This document shows positions 63,655-64,000 of a stretch of DNA of 64,000 nucleotides, in pieces; position 1 is the stretch's first letter; every line of letters starts with the position of its first letter. Below the pieces are notes generated by a model. It did no database searches. It saw nothing but the letters and a program-made list of their open reading frames with translations, and was not told the DNA's origin. Source of the DNA: WHUA01 sp963711215 (GTDB lineage: Bacteria > Pseudomonadota > Alphaproteobacteria > UBA8366); contig CAVQDH010000002.1 of assembly GCA_963711215.1 (NCBI GenBank), positions 186,001 to 250,000 on the forward strand, given 5' to 3'. The position numbers were made by a program, and so were the translations under genes.

Positions 63655-64000
63655 TTTTTGTCCTCTCTGTAAATGCACTTCTTGGACAACCGCCACGGGA
63701 CAAATGCTCCCCAGCGTCTCGCGGCGGTTCGGATGGGAAAATTGTAATCGGCATTATCGATTACGCAAAATCGATCGGTCGATGGATCGCGCTCGATGAG
63801 CCGACATCGAAGCGGGCCGGCCCGCGAGAGGTAGCGGCCAGCGGCGCACGATCGATCGCTTCGATAATCCAAAGTGACAGCGATATTGACTTAAGTTAGA
63901 GTTTTTTGGTTCTCTCCCCTAAGGGGCTTCAGCCGGTTGGCCGCCCCACCGTCATCGGTCGGCGGCCATAAGCACCGAAGCGTCAAGGGAACGCAGTTTC
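63655..64000. other. Upstream region of tctC, no gene seen
   Basis: The last 346 bases contain no credible coding frame. They should hold the tctC promoter. An AT-rich stretch near 63880-63915 includes TTGAC-TTAA-GTTAG at 63886-63899, an imperfect match (8 of 10 half-site positions) to the palindrome in the Crp/Fnr promoter at 27850; this may be chance. Confidence 0.5.

Noticed and set aside
63886..63899. TTGAC-N4-GTTAG near the end of the window as a Crp/Fnr site for tctC.
   Set aside because: It is imperfect (8 of 10) and about 230 bases from the tctC start, so chance is likely; mentioned with the other sites only for scanning.
1..64000. tRNA, rRNA, CRISPR, insertion sequences or prophage remnants.
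   Set aside because: No cloverleaf-like sequence, transposase or repeat-spacer structure was seen by eye on either strand; a tRNAscan or repeat search could still find short elements I missed.

Overview
The window is GC-rich (clearly above 60 %) and reads as the chromosome of a free-living alphaproteobacterium, most like Rhodospirillales or Hyphomicrobiales soil and water heterotrophs. The evidence is the gene repertoire: TRAP, tripartite tricarboxylate and NitT/TauT transporters, MmgE/PrpD, LLM flavin enzymes, a form-II CoxL-like molybdoenzyme, TamA/TamB, a PmtA-like methyltransferase, a Rhizobium etli-type asparaginase and an ectABCD-ehuBCD cluster. I saw no rRNA, tRNA, insertion sequence, prophage or CRISPR array.

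Layout. 1-6.3 kb: a catabolic block (MmgE/PrpD, CmcJ/NvfI-like dioxygenase, DctPQM TRAP importer, class II aldolase). 6.4-11.3 kb: a 45-residue membrane protein, a membrane GH17-like glucan enzyme, an amidase, a solo MoaD/ThiS-like protein and a small secreted protein. 11.5-15.6 kb: an ECF sigma factor operon with an anti-sigma-like membrane protein, a metal-sensor-like protein and a DUF1800/DUF1501 pair. 15.7-21 kb: HpcH/HpaI aldolase, SDR, GST, fused ProX-ProW osmolyte importer, carboxymuconolactone decarboxylase-like protein, DapA-like aldolase. 21-26.6 kb (minus strand): ectA-ectB-ectC-ectD-ehuB-ehuC-ehuD for ectoine and hydroxyectoine synthesis and re-uptake, followed upstream by a Crp/Fnr regulator and an MFS transporter. 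29-42 kb: assorted catabolism (VOC, two LLM oxidoreductases, TraB/GumN, a ThDP-enzyme/2-hydroxyacid dehydrogenase/LLM operon, ornithine cyclodeaminase-like protein, cation/proton antiporter, asparaginase, phospholipid methyltransferase, CoxL-like subunit). 42.5-48.7 kb: tamA-tamB for outer-membrane assembly. 48.7-60.4 kb: an uncommon redox/transport cluster. 60.4-63.7 kb (minus): a TctCBA-type importer.

The most interesting region is 49.7-60.4 kb. An AprA-like flavoprotein, an 8-Cys ferredoxin and a HEAT-repeat protein are followed by a GntR/UTRA regulator, a TlpA-like thioredoxin, a NitT/TauT-type importer whose binding protein ends in a NosL-like tail, an unrecognised multi-pass membrane protein, a one-pass small protein, a di-haem cytochrome c and a Crp/Fnr regulator. 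A near-consensus sigma-54 promoter precedes the binding protein. I infer a dedicated uptake and oxidoreduction system for a small, possibly sulfur-containing, anion; the substrate cannot be read from sequence.

Caveat on sequence quality: at least 23 single-base frame changes break 15 otherwise convincing genes, mostly in short homopolymers and mostly as insertions. This looks like uncorrected long-read error rather than gene decay, so these genes are annotated over their full extent with the shift positions given.
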